In this document: positions 54,545 through 63,775 of the stretch, in pieces
Position numbering within the stretch: the first letter of the stretch is position 1
Layout of the letters: every line of letters starts with the position of its first letter
From: Lachnospiraceae bacterium
GTDB lineage: Bacteria > Bacillota > Clostridia > Lachnospirales > Lachnospiraceae
Length of the DNA stretch: 64,000 nt
NCBI GenBank assembly: GCA_015057085.1
Contig: SVFB01000062.1
Span: forward strand, 1-64,000
Direction of reading: 5' to 3'
The notes under the pieces: model-generated
Databases searched by the model: none
The model's input: only the letters and a program-made list of their open reading frames with translations
Told to the model about the DNA's origin: nothing
Made by a program: the position numbers and the translations under genes

Positions 54545-55258
54545 ATGGCAATTGTAGCAAATGTAAACAACGGAGTATTGGATTATTCTTATACCGATTC
54601 AAGCAAAGATGCAACAGAGACTGCCGGATCAGACCTTGGTTACGATCAGTTCTTGCAACTGCTTTGCGCGGAAATGCAGTATCAGGATCCGCTTGAACCT
54701 ACTACAAATACCGATTATGTAGCACAGATGGCAACTTTCTCACAGTTAGAGGCAACACTTTCTCTTCAGCAGACAGAGCAGAATTCGCTTGCCAGCGCAT
54801 TGGTTGGTAAGCAGGTCATTCTTGCAACTGAAACCACAACCGGAAATACTACTTATGTGGAAGGAAAAGTGGATTATGTCATGTATGAAAACGGAGAAGT
54901 ATTTTTATCCGTAAATGACAATCTTTATCCATTATCTACTTTGGATACGGTTGCGGATGATTCTTATTACGAAGCAGCTTCGATGGCAAATACCTTTAAC
55001 AGTATGATTTCTCAGTTCCCGGATATTAACAATCTGACATTATCCTACAAGGGTGCGGTTGAGGATGCCAGAGAATTTTATGATGGTATGTCTACATATC
55101 AGCAAGGTTTCGTAGCATCATCTGATTTGAGTACATTAAAAGAACTCGAAGAACGGATTGCAGAACTTCAGGCAGCTGCTGATGCAAGTGAAAAGAATGC
55201 ATCTGACACTACAGATGAAACAACTGAAGAAACAGTGGAAGAATCGACTACCACATAG
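54545..55258 (+). CDS. flgD: Flagellar hook assembly (capping) protein FlgD
   Basis: Cap that guides FlgE polymerisation. The 237-residue protein has the family's N-terminal block GYDQFLQLLCAEMQYQDPLEPTTNTDYVAQMATFSQLE. The Thr/Glu-rich C-terminus replaces the extended FlgD Ig/TUDOR region of E. coli. The start follows GGAAAGGAC. It is followed after 14 bases by a small flagellar operon protein gene. Confidence 0.95.
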   Translation: MAIVANVNNGVLDYSYTDSSKDATETAGSDLGYDQFLQLLCAEMQYQDPLEPTTNTDYVAQMATFSQLEATLSLQQTEQNSLASALVGKQVILATETTTGNTTYVEGKVDYVMYENGEVFLSVNDNLYPLSTLDTVADDSYYEAASMANTFNSMISQFPDINNLTLSYKGAVEDAREFYDGMSTYQQGFVASSDLSTLKELEERIAELQAAADASEKNASDTTDETTEETVEESTTT

Positions 55259-55272
55259 GAGGATGAAGCGCA

Positions 55273-55680
55273 ATGAATAAAATAGCAGGCCAGTTTTCCT
55301 CTATTGAACAAATCTCGGATCAGTATTTATCAAAAAAAAGTGTTAACAATTCCGAGCAAACATCCGATATATCATTTGAGAGCGTTTTAAAACAACAATT
55401 ATTTGGAATCGAACCGACTTCGACATCCAATATTAAGTTTTCAAAACATGCGGAAAATCGCCTGGCAGAACGAAATATCACTTTGACAGAAGAGCAAACT
55501 GTTCGACTTGAGGATGGAGTCAATCAGGCGGACGAGAAAGGAATCAAAGATTCTCTCGTATTAGTGGATTCCCTTGCATTCATTGTGAATGTACCGAACC
55601 GTACGGTTGTTACAGCAATGGATCAGGCTGAAACACAAAGTAACATTTTTACAAATATAGACGGCGCTGTGATTAATTAG
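55273..55680 (+). CDS. Flagellar operon protein, TIGR02530 family
   Basis: The 135-residue product matches the small family found next to flgD and flgE in Firmicutes: the core FSKHAENRLAERNITLTEEQ followed by GVNQADEKG and LVLVDSLAFIVNVPNRTVVTAMD. The molecular role is not known; hook assembly is a guess from position. AGGAGGAT precedes the ATG. An 84-base gap with a GATTCC/GGAATC dyad (55701-55724) separates it from flgE. Confidence 0.88.
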   Translation: MNKIAGQFSSIEQISDQYLSKKSVNNSEQTSDISFESVLKQQLFGIEPTSTSNIKFSKHAENRLAERNITLTEEQTVRLEDGVNQADEKGIKDSLVLVDSLAFIVNVPNRTVVTAMDQAETQSNIFTNIDGAVIN

Positions 55681-55764
55681 CTGGACCTTATGGAAGCTAA
55701 GATTCCCGACTGACAGAAGGAATCAAAGCCACAGGCGCCCAACACAACAGGAGGGCTATGCCTT

Positions 55765-57240
55765 ATGATGAGATCACTTTATTCTGCTGTGTCCGGACTT
55801 AAGACACATCAGACAAGAATGGATGTTATCGGTAACAACATTGCGAACGTTAATACCGAAGCATTTAAAGCAAGCTCTGTTACATTTTCTGAAATTATGT
55901 ATCAGACAACTTCCGGAGCAACTTCCGGAAATGGTGCAACCGGTGTCGGTGGTACCAATGCTCACCAGATCGGTCTTGGTGTTGCTACCGGATCGACTAC
56001 AATCAGTATTGAAACAGCAGGTGCTGCTGAGTCAACAGGAAATCCTTTTGACTTAAAACTTTCTGATGCACAGTCTACCAATTTCTTCATTGTATCAGAC
56101 GGAACCAATACAATGTTTACTCGTGCAGGTTCATTTTACGTAGATGGTAACGGATACCTTTGCATGAGCTCTACAGGATATACACTTCAAGGTTGGCAGG
56201 TTGACGAGACAACCGGAGATATCAGAAAAGATATCGTATCTCCACTCCAGGTTATGTCTCCAGAAAACTCTACTTCTGCACCGGAAGCTACTACAAAGGC
56301 TTATATGTCAGGTGTTTTGGATAAGAATGATACCAACGTAACCGGTAGCGGATATGTAATCACTTTGGGTCTCTATGATGATCTTGGATATTCTTATACT
56401 GCAAAATTTAATGTTTCTCCATACAATGTAAATGGTGAAGCACAGGACGGACAGTATGTAATCACTTTGGAAGATATTATTAATTCTGATTCGGAGTCAA
56501 TTCTTGGAAACCTCGATCAGGCTACAAAGAATGCTTTATTCGGAGCAGCAATCGATACAAACCAGGATGGAACACCGGAAGATCAGTATGGATATATCGT
56601 AACTTACGATCAGAACAAAGGTACATTTATTAACATTGGAGATAGCCCAGTCAGCAGTGATGCGGCAGCTGAGAACAATGTTTCAGTTAGAAATTTAACT
56701 TTGTCTGCATTGAATACGCAGTTTATCACAAACTATGATGATGCAGGAAATCAGATCAACAGTAATTTCGCTGATATTGAAATCGACTTTTCACGTACCA
56801 TGAACTATGACAATAGTGGAACTTCTACAATGAAGGCTATGAAAGGTGATACAAACGGAGATGGCGCAGGAAAGAAACTTGGTGCATTGACAGGACTTTC
56901 CGTAAACTCAGATGGTAAGATTTACGGATCATATGACAATGGTAATACAGTTCTTCTTTGCCAGATTGCTGCTGCACAGTTTGCAAATGCATCCGGTCTT
57001 GAAAAGGTAGGAGATAACTGTTATATGACAACCTTAAACTCCGGAGAATTCGACGGAATCGGTATTGATATTTCAGCAGATGGTTCTTCTATTTCTACAG
57101 GACAGTTGGAAATGTCAAACGTTGATCTTTCAGGCGAATTCACAAGTATGATTGTTACACAGCGTGGATTCCAGGCAAATTCAAGAGTTATCACAACTTC
57201 TGATACCTTGCTTGAGGAATTAATCAACCTGAAGAGATAA
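55765..57240 (+). CDS. flgE: Flagellar hook protein FlgE
   Basis: Subunit of the hook, the universal joint. The 491-residue protein has the N-terminal rod/hook signature LYSAVSGLKTHQTRMDVIGNNIANVNT and the C-terminal NVDLSGEFTSMIVTQRGFQANSRVITTSD. CAGGAGGG lies ten bases upstream; ATGs at 55765 and 55768 are both possible. Its codons are biased, as expected for a major structural protein. A terminator follows, so the genes downstream form a separate unit. Confidence 0.97.
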   Translation: MMRSLYSAVSGLKTHQTRMDVIGNNIANVNTEAFKASSVTFSEIMYQTTSGATSGNGATGVGGTNAHQIGLGVATGSTTISIETAGAAESTGNPFDLKLSDAQSTNFFIVSDGTNTMFTRAGSFYVDGNGYLCMSSTGYTLQGWQVDETTGDIRKDIVSPLQVMSPENSTSAPEATTKAYMSGVLDKNDTNVTGSGYVITLGLYDDLGYSYTAKFNVSPYNVNGEAQDGQYVITLEDIINSDSESILGNLDQATKNALFGAAIDTNQDGTPEDQYGYIVTYDQNKGTFINIGDSPVSSDAAAENNVSVRNLTLSALNTQFITNYDDAGNQINSNFADIEIDFSRTMNYDNSGTSTMKAMKGDTNGDGAGKKLGALTGLSVNSDGKIYGSYDNGNTVLLCQIAAAQFANASGLEKVGDNCYMTTLNSGEFDGIGIDISADGSSISTGQLEMSNVDLSGEFTSMIVTQRGFQANSRVITTSDTLLEELINLKR

Positions 57241-57259
57241 AAAATAGTTTCTTATTATT

Positions 57260-57295
57260 AAGGCTTCAATCCTTACAGATTGGAGCCTTTTTGTT
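57260..57295 (+). terminator. Rho-independent terminator after flgE
   Basis: An 11-bp stem (AGGCTTCAATC / GATTGGAGCCT with one G-T pair, six-base loop) is followed by TTTTTG. Confidence 0.82.
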
Positions 57296-57312
57296 TATTT
57301 TGTATAGGAACG

Positions 57313-57341
57313 TTTCCACAAAGCACTACATATGGTATAAT
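57313..57341 (+). promoter_or_regulatory. Candidate promoter of the motA-fliR unit
   Basis: TTTCCA (57313-57318), 17 bases, TATAAT (57336-57341). The -35 overlaps a short dyad GGAA-CGT-TTCC. A leader of about 155 bases would follow. Confidence 0.5.
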
Positions 57342-57388
57342 TTAGGAAGAATTTTTACGATTTATTTGCAAAAATCGGCCAAAAGTAA

Positions 57389-57417
57389 TAGACATTATAT
57401 TTAAAGTTTAGTAAAAT
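57389..57417 (+). promoter_or_regulatory. Second candidate promoter of the motA-fliR unit
   Basis: TAGACA (57389-57394), 17 bases, TAAAAT (57412-57417). This starts transcription just before the dyad at 57438-57464. Confidence 0.4.
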
Positions 57418-57437
57418 TGTAAATAGTAGGGAAACTA

Positions 57438-57464
57438 TGTCTATTTTTTGTACAAAAATAGGCA
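57438..57464 (+). promoter_or_regulatory. Long inverted repeat in the motA leader
   Basis: TGTCTATTTTT and AAAAATAGGCA form an 11-bp dyad (one mismatch or G-U pair) around TGTAC. It lies 41 bases before the motA start. It could be an operator for the second promoter or an RNA hairpin. The rest of the 265-base gap holds no gene. Confidence 0.45.
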
Positions 57465-57505
57465 TTTCGCGTTAGAAAATAGTTCGAAATGGAGAGTGAA
57501 GTTCA

Positions 57506-58300
57506 TTGGATATTGCATCTTTAGGCGGCTTGGTAGTCGGAGTAGTAATGGTTATATTCGGTATTGTTTCCAGTGGTGGTGTTAAAGCGCTGGGTAACTT
57601 CGTCGATGTACCATCGGTCATCATCACAATTGGTGGTTCTTTGTCCAGTACTTTGGCATCTAACAAAATGTCGGATTTCATTAATGGTTTTAAAGGAGTC
57701 ATCCTTTCAATAAAGGGCGGGAATTACGATCCGTCAGAGACAATAAAGCAAATCATCGATCTTTCCAATGTTGGACGAAAAGAAGGTCTTCTTGCTTTGG
57801 AAGAGGCTGCAAACGGAATCGAGGATCAATTCTTGAAAAAAGGCATCATGCTTGTTGTAGATGGTACGGATGCGGAATTAGTTCGAGGAATTCTTGAAAC
57901 AGATTTGGTTTGTTTGGAGTCCAGACATAAAACCGTTATGGGTTTCTGGGATAAATGGGCTGAAATGGGTCCTGCCTGGGGTATGATTGGTACTCTGGTA
58001 GGTCTTGTAAATATGTTAAAGAACCTTGAGGATGCTTCTTCAATCGGACCAAACATGGCAGTCGCACTTCTTACCACGTTATATGGTTCGCTGATTGCGA
58101 ACTGGCTTTGCTCGCCGACATCTGCAAAATTAAAAGTAAACAACGATTTGGAAGTGACGCAAAAGACCATTGCAATCGAAGGATTACTTTCCATTCAGGC
58201 TGGTGAAAACCCGCGTGTAATCGAAGAAAAGTTGAAATCCTTCCTTTCTCCTAACCAGAGAGACGGCGTTGGTTCAGATGCAGGAGGAGGTGAGGAGTAA
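57506..58300 (+). CDS. motA: Flagellar stator protein MotA
   Basis: Proton- or sodium-channel component of the stator. The probable start is the TTG at 57506 (GGAGAG nine bases upstream). The 264-residue protein has four transmembrane segments and the conserved cytoplasmic-to-channel region GPAWGMIGTLVGLVNMLKNL with the channel proline. Family members usually have the acidic GxDx residues at the cytoplasmic loop. motB follows with a one-base overlap. Confidence 0.95.
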   Translation: MDIASLGGLVVGVVMVIFGIVSSGGVKALGNFVDVPSVIITIGGSLSSTLASNKMSDFINGFKGVILSIKGGNYDPSETIKQIIDLSNVGRKEGLLALEEAANGIEDQFLKKGIMLVVDGTDAELVRGILETDLVCLESRHKTVMGFWDKWAEMGPAWGMIGTLVGLVNMLKNLEDASSIGPNMAVALLTTLYGSLIANWLCSPTSAKLKVNNDLEVTQKTIAIEGLLSIQAGENPRVIEEKLKSFLSPNQRDGVGSDAGGGEE

Positions 58301-59127
58301 TGGCAAAGCAGAAGCAAGAGGATCCACCAAAAGGATCGCCGGCATGGATGGCGACCTTCTCGGATTTGATGAATCTTCTGTTATGTTTCTTCGTACTTTT
58401 GTTTTCCATGTCAACTGTCGATGCTGAAAAATTTCAGGAAGTTGTTGCTTCTTTACAGAGTGCCATGAGTATCCTTCCGGCAGGTGGAAACTCCATCGGT
58501 GACGGACAACTGATTTCAGCAGGTGTGCGTCAGTTGGAATTTTTGGATGCTTATTATAACCAGATGGCAAATTCTGCTTCAGAAGATGAAAATTCAGAAA
58601 ATGACGGCGAATCGGATGTGGAGGAAGCCTATGAGAAGCAAAGCCTTGAAGAATCGGAGTCGATGGCTGAGGCTATGCAAAACCAGATAGAAGCCTACGG
58701 CATTCAGGATATGGTTGAAGTGGACTTTAATGCACAATATGTTCAATTAAGTTTGAGCGGAGCCGTATTATTTGAATCTGCGCAGGCTGAATTGGTGGAA
58801 GATGCATATCCGATTGTGGATAAGATTTGTTTGATTCTGGCAAATTACGATAAGAATATTATTGAAGTTGAAGGACATGCAGATAATGTTCCTCTGGTAA
58901 ACAGTAAATACGAGGACAATGATGTACTTTCCATGTATCGAGCTCTCAATGTCGCTAATTATATTCGATCTAAAACCAGTGACAAAATCGACCCGGCACA
59001 TATCAAATCTTCCGGACGAGGCTCATATGTTCCGATTGCAGATAATTCCACTGCAGAAGGAAGAGCACGAAATCGTCGCGTAGAGATTAAGATTTATAAT
59101 TCATATAATTCAGATGTTGATGAGTAA
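58300..59127 (+). CDS. motB: Flagellar stator protein MotB
   Basis: Peptidoglycan-anchored stator subunit. The 275-residue protein has a short charged N-terminus, one transmembrane helix with the channel aspartate (ATFSDLMNLLLCF) and a C-terminal OmpA-type domain (about residues 140-268, VEGHADNVPL and STAEGRARNRRVEI). Between them is a Glu/Ser/Gln-rich linker. The start overlaps motA (TAATG). Confidence 0.95.
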   Translation: MAKQKQEDPPKGSPAWMATFSDLMNLLLCFFVLLFSMSTVDAEKFQEVVASLQSAMSILPAGGNSIGDGQLISAGVRQLEFLDAYYNQMANSASEDENSENDGESDVEEAYEKQSLEESESMAEAMQNQIEAYGIQDMVEVDFNAQYVQLSLSGAVLFESAQAELVEDAYPIVDKICLILANYDKNIIEVEGHADNVPLVNSKYEDNDVLSMYRALNVANYIRSKTSDKIDPAHIKSSGRGSYVPIADNSTAEGRARNRRVEIKIYNSYNSDVDE

Positions 59128-59141
59128 GTGAGGAAACGTTT

Positions 59142-59657
59142 ATGAAAAAGAATTTGATGAGTGTGTTAATTTTAGTATTATGCCTTGTTAACCTGGTTTT
59201 TAATGCATTGATTGTTTTCACACTCCTACCACAGTCAAAGCAATTAAATAAAGTGATTACAGATGTCTGCCAGGCAATTAACCTGAATTTAAAGAGTGGA
59301 TCTGCCACCGGTGCGGATAGTGTGCCTCCTGAAGAAATAGAGGTTTATAATGTTTCCGAAGGTGAGAAACTTACAGTCAGCGTATCCGGAGGTGGATATG
59401 TGGTATTTACGGTTTCACTTTCGTTGAACACAAATAGTGATAATCATGCTGTATATACCAGTGAAGTCTTGGCTTCACAGGATTCAATTATCGCATCAGC
59501 CATCAGAGATATTATTTCCGGCTATACGCTTGAGGAAATCCAGGATAAGGATAAATTTGCAGATATCACGGATGAAATGCTCGCTGAATTGCAGACAATG
59601 TATGGCAAGGATTATGTAATCTCAGTGAATATTGCTTCATTGATGTATGACAAGTAA
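59142..59657 (+). CDS. fliL: Flagellar basal body protein FliL
   Basis: Forms rings around the stator and supports torque generation. The 171-residue protein has one N-terminal transmembrane segment (about residues 5-27) and a periplasmic FliL domain. It is followed after 38 bases by fliM. The sequence is weakly conserved, and position is part of the evidence. Confidence 0.87.
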   Translation: MKKNLMSVLILVLCLVNLVFNALIVFTLLPQSKQLNKVITDVCQAINLNLKSGSATGADSVPPEEIEVYNVSEGEKLTVSVSGGGYVVFTVSLSLNTNSDNHAVYTSEVLASQDSIIASAIRDIISGYTLEEIQDKDKFADITDEMLAELQTMYGKDYVISVNIASLMYDK

Positions 59658-59695
59658 AACGCATTTATAATCCTAAAAAGGTGGTGAGAACTTAA

Positions 59696-60676
59696 ATGGG
59701 AGACGTGTTATCTCAGAACGAGATAGACAGTTTGCTTGCAGCATTAAGCAGCGGTGAATTAGATGTAGAAGAAATTAAAGAAAGTGACGAGAAACAGGTC
59801 AAGGAATATGATTTTGCCCGCCCTTCAAAGTTCTCCAAGGAACATTTAAGAACCCTGGAAATTATTTTTGAGCATTACGGACGATTACTTTCCACGAACC
59901 TTCCTGTTTATTTGAGAAAGACCGTCAGTGTCGATGTGATGAACTCGGAAGCTGTAACCTATCAGGAATTTGCGAATGCACTTTCCAATCCTGTGTTACT
60001 TGGAATCGTAAATTTTGCTCCGTTAAACGGTAATATTATTATCGAAATGGCTTCCAACCTGGGATTTGCGATTGTGGATCGTATGCTGGGTGGTCAGGGC
60101 GGAACACTGGAACGTATCCGTGATTTCTCGGAAATAGAACTTTTGATTATTGAACGAATTTTTGTGGTTTGCGTTAATTTGTTGGCAGAACCATGGGCCA
60201 GTGTGTTGGATTTGCATCCGCATCTGGAACGTATCGAAACAAATTCTCAGTATGCGCAGATTGTATCGCCGAGCGAAATGATTGCGATTGTCACAATGAA
60301 TATTAAAATCGGCGATGTTGAAGGACTTATGAATATCTGTTTGCCGTATATTACGGTAGAAGATGTGATTGATAAGTTGAATACAAAATATTGGTATTCT
60401 AATATGCAAGCAATGGACGATACCGATTATTCGGAGAATATCGAAGCCTTGATTCGAAAGGCGCAGATTCCTGTCAAAGCGGTTTTGGGAACCAGTATTA
60501 TTTCAGTCAGCGATTTCTCAATGTTGCAACCGGGCGACATTATTCGATTGGATCGCAATGTTGATGATGAACTTGATGTATATGTTGGAAATATTCGTAA
60601 ATTTACTGCATTGCCTGGTTCATCGGGAGATGATTATGCAGTAAGGGTCACTTCGGTGATCAGAGAGGAGCAATAA
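59696..60676 (+). CDS. fliM: Flagellar motor switch protein FliM
   Basis: Middle part of the C ring that binds phosphorylated CheY. The 326-residue protein has the CheY-binding N-terminal peptide (LSQNEIDSLLAAL), the pseudo-CheC middle domain (VDVMNSEAVTYQEFANAL, GFAIVDRMLGGQGG), and the C-terminal SpoA domain (about residues 245-325). GGTGGTGAG precedes the ATG. fliY follows after four bases. Confidence 0.97.
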   Translation: MGDVLSQNEIDSLLAALSSGELDVEEIKESDEKQVKEYDFARPSKFSKEHLRTLEIIFEHYGRLLSTNLPVYLRKTVSVDVMNSEAVTYQEFANALSNPVLLGIVNFAPLNGNIIIEMASNLGFAIVDRMLGGQGGTLERIRDFSEIELLIIERIFVVCVNLLAEPWASVLDLHPHLERIETNSQYAQIVSPSEMIAIVTMNIKIGDVEGLMNICLPYITVEDVIDKLNTKYWYSNMQAMDDTDYSENIEALIRKAQIPVKAVLGTSIISVSDFSMLQPGDIIRLDRNVDDELDVYVGNIRKFTALPGSSGDDYAVRVTSVIREEQ

Positions 60677-60680
60677 AGGT

Positions 60681-61853
60681 ATGGATGGAGTATTGTCACA
60701 GGAAGAAATCAATGCCCTGCTAAACGATCCGGGAAGTGCCGGCGGTGGCGGGGATAATGAGACTTTTTCCGAGTCAGAAAAAGACGCCATCGGAGAGATT
60801 GCCAATATCAGCATGGGAACAGCGGCCACAACCTTGTTTTCCCTTGTGAATCGAAAGGTTGAGATTTCGACGCCTGTTGTTTCGCTGACCAATTGGGATG
60901 ATATCGTTGAATCTTATGAGAAACCATGTGTGTTTATTAAGATTGCATACACGGTCGGTCTCGATGGAAGCAACATCCTTGTTTTAAAAGAGCATGATGT
61001 TAAAGTTATCACTGACTTGATGATGGGCGGTGATGGAACCAATACAGATGGGGAACTGGGCGAATTACATTTGAGCGCTATTAGTGAGGCGATGAACCAG
61101 ATGATGGGTTCTTCTGCAACATCCCTTTCATCAATGCTGAACAAGACCATCGATATCAGCCCGCCTTCAGCAAATTTGATTGATTTGCATGATAATGTAA
61201 GCGGCATCGAAATCGATGAGTTTTTGTCCAACGAATTTGTTAAAATTTCTTTCCGTATGGAAATTGGAGATTTAGTAGACAGCGAAATTATGCAGTTGTA
61301 TCCGATTTCCTTTGCGAGAGAAATGTGCGCAGGTGTTTCTGCGAACATGGAAATGGATTCTAATAGTCTTTCTGAGGATAAAGCACCGGCACCGGCGCCG
61401 GCTCCTGCTCCGCAAGCGGCTCCACAGGCAGCTCCACAGGCTACACCTCAACCGGATCCAAATGCAATGGGTATGGGTATGGGCCAGCCGATGATGGGGC
61501 AACCAATGATGGGCCAGCCGATGATGATGCAACAGCCGGTCAATGTACAGGCTGCGCAATTCTCACCATTCAGTGGTCAGATGGCAGGCGTATATCAGCC
61601 GGAGAACATCAACTTGATTATGGATGTTCCGCTTGAGGTTACAGTTGAGCTTGGAAGAACATCCAAGTCAATTTCAGAAATCCTTGAGTTTTCACCGGGA
61701 AAGATTATTGAATTAAATAAGATTGCAGGTGAGCCGATTGACGTTCTTGTAAACGGCAAGAATGTTGCAAAGGGTGAAGTAGTAGTCATTGAAGAAAGTT
61801 TCGGTATCCGAATTACAGAAATTGTCGGACAGCCGGTCGTAACAGAACAGTAA
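60681..61853 (+). CDS. fliY: Flagellar motor switch phosphatase FliY
   Basis: Gram-positive counterpart of FliN that also dephosphorylates CheY. The 390-residue protein starts with a CheY-binding peptide (LSQEEINALL), then a CheC-type domain with both active-site motifs intact (DAIGEIAN and SAISEAMN, each with the downstream proline), a low-complexity linker of Ala/Pro and Gly-Gln-Pro-Met-Met repeats (about residues 232-290), and a C-terminal SpoA domain. It lies between fliM and cheY, as in B. subtilis. Confidence 0.95.
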   Translation: MDGVLSQEEINALLNDPGSAGGGGDNETFSESEKDAIGEIANISMGTAATTLFSLVNRKVEISTPVVSLTNWDDIVESYEKPCVFIKIAYTVGLDGSNILVLKEHDVKVITDLMMGGDGTNTDGELGELHLSAISEAMNQMMGSSATSLSSMLNKTIDISPPSANLIDLHDNVSGIEIDEFLSNEFVKISFRMEIGDLVDSEIMQLYPISFAREMCAGVSANMEMDSNSLSEDKAPAPAPAPAPQAAPQAAPQATPQPDPNAMGMGMGQPMMGQPMMGQPMMMQQPVNVQAAQFSPFSGQMAGVYQPENINLIMDVPLEVTVELGRTSKSISEILEFSPGKIIELNKIAGEPIDVLVNGKNVAKGEVVVIEESFGIRITEIVGQPVVTEQ

Positions 61854-61871
61854 AAGGAGTGTTTGGGAGAA

Positions 61872-62234
61872 ATGGGAAACAGAGTAATGATTGTAGATGA
61901 TGCAGCTTTTATGCGCATGATGATTAAGGATATTTTGACAAAGAATAACTTTGAGATTGCGGCTGAGGCTGAAAATGGTGCGGTTGCGGTAGAAAAATAC
62001 AGCGAGGTAAATCCGGATTTGGTATTGCTTGATATTACAATGCCTGAGATGGATGGAATTCAGTGCTTAAAAGCAATTAAGGCAAAAGACCCGAATGCCA
62101 ATGTCATTATGTGTTCCGCAATGGGACAGCAGGCAATGGTTATTGAGGCTATTCAATCTGGTGCGAAGGACTTTATTGTAAAACCATTCCAGGCTGATCG
62201 TGTTTTGGAAGCTGTGAAAAAAGTATTAGGATAG
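61872..62234 (+). CDS. cheY: Chemotaxis response regulator CheY
   Basis: Phosphorylated messenger that sets the direction of rotation. The 120-residue receiver domain has the acidic pair in MIVDDA, the phospho-acceptor aspartate in LVLLDITMPEMDG and the lysine in FIVKPF. The start is taken as the ATG at 61872; an in-frame TTG at 61863 lies closer to AAAGGAG. fliO follows after one base. No other che gene is visible. Confidence 0.95.
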   Translation: MGNRVMIVDDAAFMRMMIKDILTKNNFEIAAEAENGAVAVEKYSEVNPDLVLLDITMPEMDGIQCLKAIKAKDPNANVIMCSAMGQQAMVIEAIQSGAKDFIVKPFQADRVLEAVKKVLG

Positions 62235-62235
62235 T

Positions 62236-62634
62236 ATGGATATTTTATTAAATGCGAAAACTTTAGATAGTGCATTACAATTGATTGGTGTTTTGGTTAT
62301 TTTTGTCTTCGTCCTTGTTATCACATGGCTGACGACCAAGTGGATGGCCAATTTTCAAAGGGGTCGTACCACCAATCGCAACTTGAATGTCATTGAATCC
62401 ACACGAGTGGGAACGAACAAGACCATCAATCTTGTGAAAGCCGGCAAAAAATATTTTGTGGTTTCAGCGGGAAAGGATGAAGTGCATTTGATAGGAGAAC
62501 TCTCAGAAGAGGATCTGACGGATTTTTCTTTTCAAAATCCTGATTATGGAACGCCGAAAGAGAGCTTTTCGAATATGTTATCAAAATTCCGGAATGTGAT
62601 TCCGGAGCGGCAGGACAAAGATGAACAAGATTAA
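62236..62634 (+). CDS. fliO: Flagellar biosynthesis protein FliO
   Basis: Small membrane protein that helps assemble the FliP ring of the export gate; named FliZ in Bacillus. The 132-residue product has one transmembrane segment (about residues 15-37) and a cytoplasmic domain with the family pattern LNVIESTRVGTNKTINLVKAGKKYFVV. It overlaps fliP by 14 bases. Confidence 0.92.
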   Translation: MDILLNAKTLDSALQLIGVLVIFVFVLVITWLTTKWMANFQRGRTTNRNLNVIESTRVGTNKTINLVKAGKKYFVVSAGKDEVHLIGELSEEDLTDFSFQNPDYGTPKESFSNMLSKFRNVIPERQDKDEQD

Positions 62635-63463
62635 GAAAAGATACTGTGCAGGCTCTATTATTTTTGCCTGCGCAGTTGTGCTATTTACAATTTTTATAAC
62701 TTTATCAAATCCACATGTGGTTTATGCTGCGGATCCGGACTCAATCGGAGAGTTTGACGGTGGTGGTGATGGAACAGTTGCAGATGCAACAAATGACGGA
62801 ACCGATGGTTTGGTCATCAGTTACAGCAATGATGAAGGAAACCTTTCCACCCCGATTCGAATGCTGTTGGTGCTTACGGTTTTGGCACTTGCTCCTTCGA
62901 TTTTGATTATGCTGACTTCTTATACGCGAATCATTATCGTATTGCATTTTGTGCGAACTGCCATAGGTACGCAAACGGCTCCGCCGAACCAGGTATTGAT
63001 TGGTCTGGCTTTGTTTTTGACAGTATTTATTATGTGGCCAACCTTTGTGACGGTCAATGATAATGCGATTAAACCACTTGATGAAGGCACTATTACACAG
63101 GCAGAAGCTTTAAAAGCTGCAGAGGAACCTTTCCGTGAATTCATGTATGGACAGACTCAGACAAAAGATATTGAGATGTTCGTGGATATCTCCGGAGAAG
63201 AATACGAGTCCTATGATGATATTCCATTTACGACTTTAGTTCCTGCATTTATTTTAAGTGAATTGCGAACAGCCTTTATCATTGGATTTTTAATTTATAT
63301 TCCGTTCATTGTAATCGACATGGTTGTATCGAGTGTCCTGATGTCCATGGGTATGATGATGCTGCCGCCGACCACGATATCGCTGCCCTTTAAGATACTT
63401 TTGTTTATTCTGGCAGACGGATGGGATTTGGTAATACAAGGTTTGGTAAAGACTTTTATGTGA
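62621..63463 (+). CDS. fliP: Flagellar export gate protein FliP
   Basis: Core ring of the type III export gate. The 280-residue protein has a cleavable signal peptide (about residues 1-36, ending VYAA), then four transmembrane segments and the family blocks LTSYTRIIIVLHFVRTAIGTQT and ILSELRTAFIIGFLIYIPFIVIDMVV. It starts inside fliO. Confidence 0.97.
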   Translation: MNKIKKRYCAGSIIFACAVVLFTIFITLSNPHVVYAADPDSIGEFDGGGDGTVADATNDGTDGLVISYSNDEGNLSTPIRMLLVLTVLALAPSILIMLTSYTRIIIVLHFVRTAIGTQTAPPNQVLIGLALFLTVFIMWPTFVTVNDNAIKPLDEGTITQAEALKAAEEPFREFMYGQTQTKDIEMFVDISGEEYESYDDIPFTTLVPAFILSELRTAFIIGFLIYIPFIVIDMVVSSVLMSMGMMMLPPTTISLPFKILLFILADGWDLVIQGLVKTFM

Positions 63464-63487
63464 TAACAGAAAAAAGGAGTTGTGACT

Positions 63488-63769
63488 ATGATTACGGAAG
63501 ACGCGGTCCTCGACATTGCGAGGGAGGCAATCTATACCATTATCATTACAGCGGCACCGCTTTTGCTGGTTTCGTTAATCATCGGTTTGATTGTCAGTAT
63601 TTTTCAAACTGTAACATCCATTCAGGAACAGACATTGACTTTTGTTCCAAAGATTTTAGGAGTGTTTGCCACTTTGATGATTGCAGGTTCCTGGATGTTA
63701 AATAATATGACAGGGTTTATGACAGACCTTTGGTCTAATTTTAGTTATTATGTAAGCCTTGGTAAATGA
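63488..63769 (+). CDS. fliQ: Flagellar export gate protein FliQ
   Basis: Small gate subunit with two transmembrane segments. The ATG at 63488 lies nine bases from AAAAAAGGAG; a GTG at 63482 is too close to that site. The 93-residue product has the signature LDIAREAIYTIIITAAPLLLVSLIIGLIVSIFQTVTSIQEQTLTFVPKI. fliR follows after six bases. Confidence 0.96.
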   Translation: MITEDAVLDIAREAIYTIIITAAPLLLVSLIIGLIVSIFQTVTSIQEQTLTFVPKILGVFATLMIAGSWMLNNMTGFMTDLWSNFSYYVSLGK

Positions 63770-63775
63770 TAACAC

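Noticed and set aside
57402-57428. TAAAGTTT as the -35 of a sigma-28 promoter before motA
   Set aside because: The sequence at the expected -10 position (AAATAGTA) does not resemble GCCGATAA.
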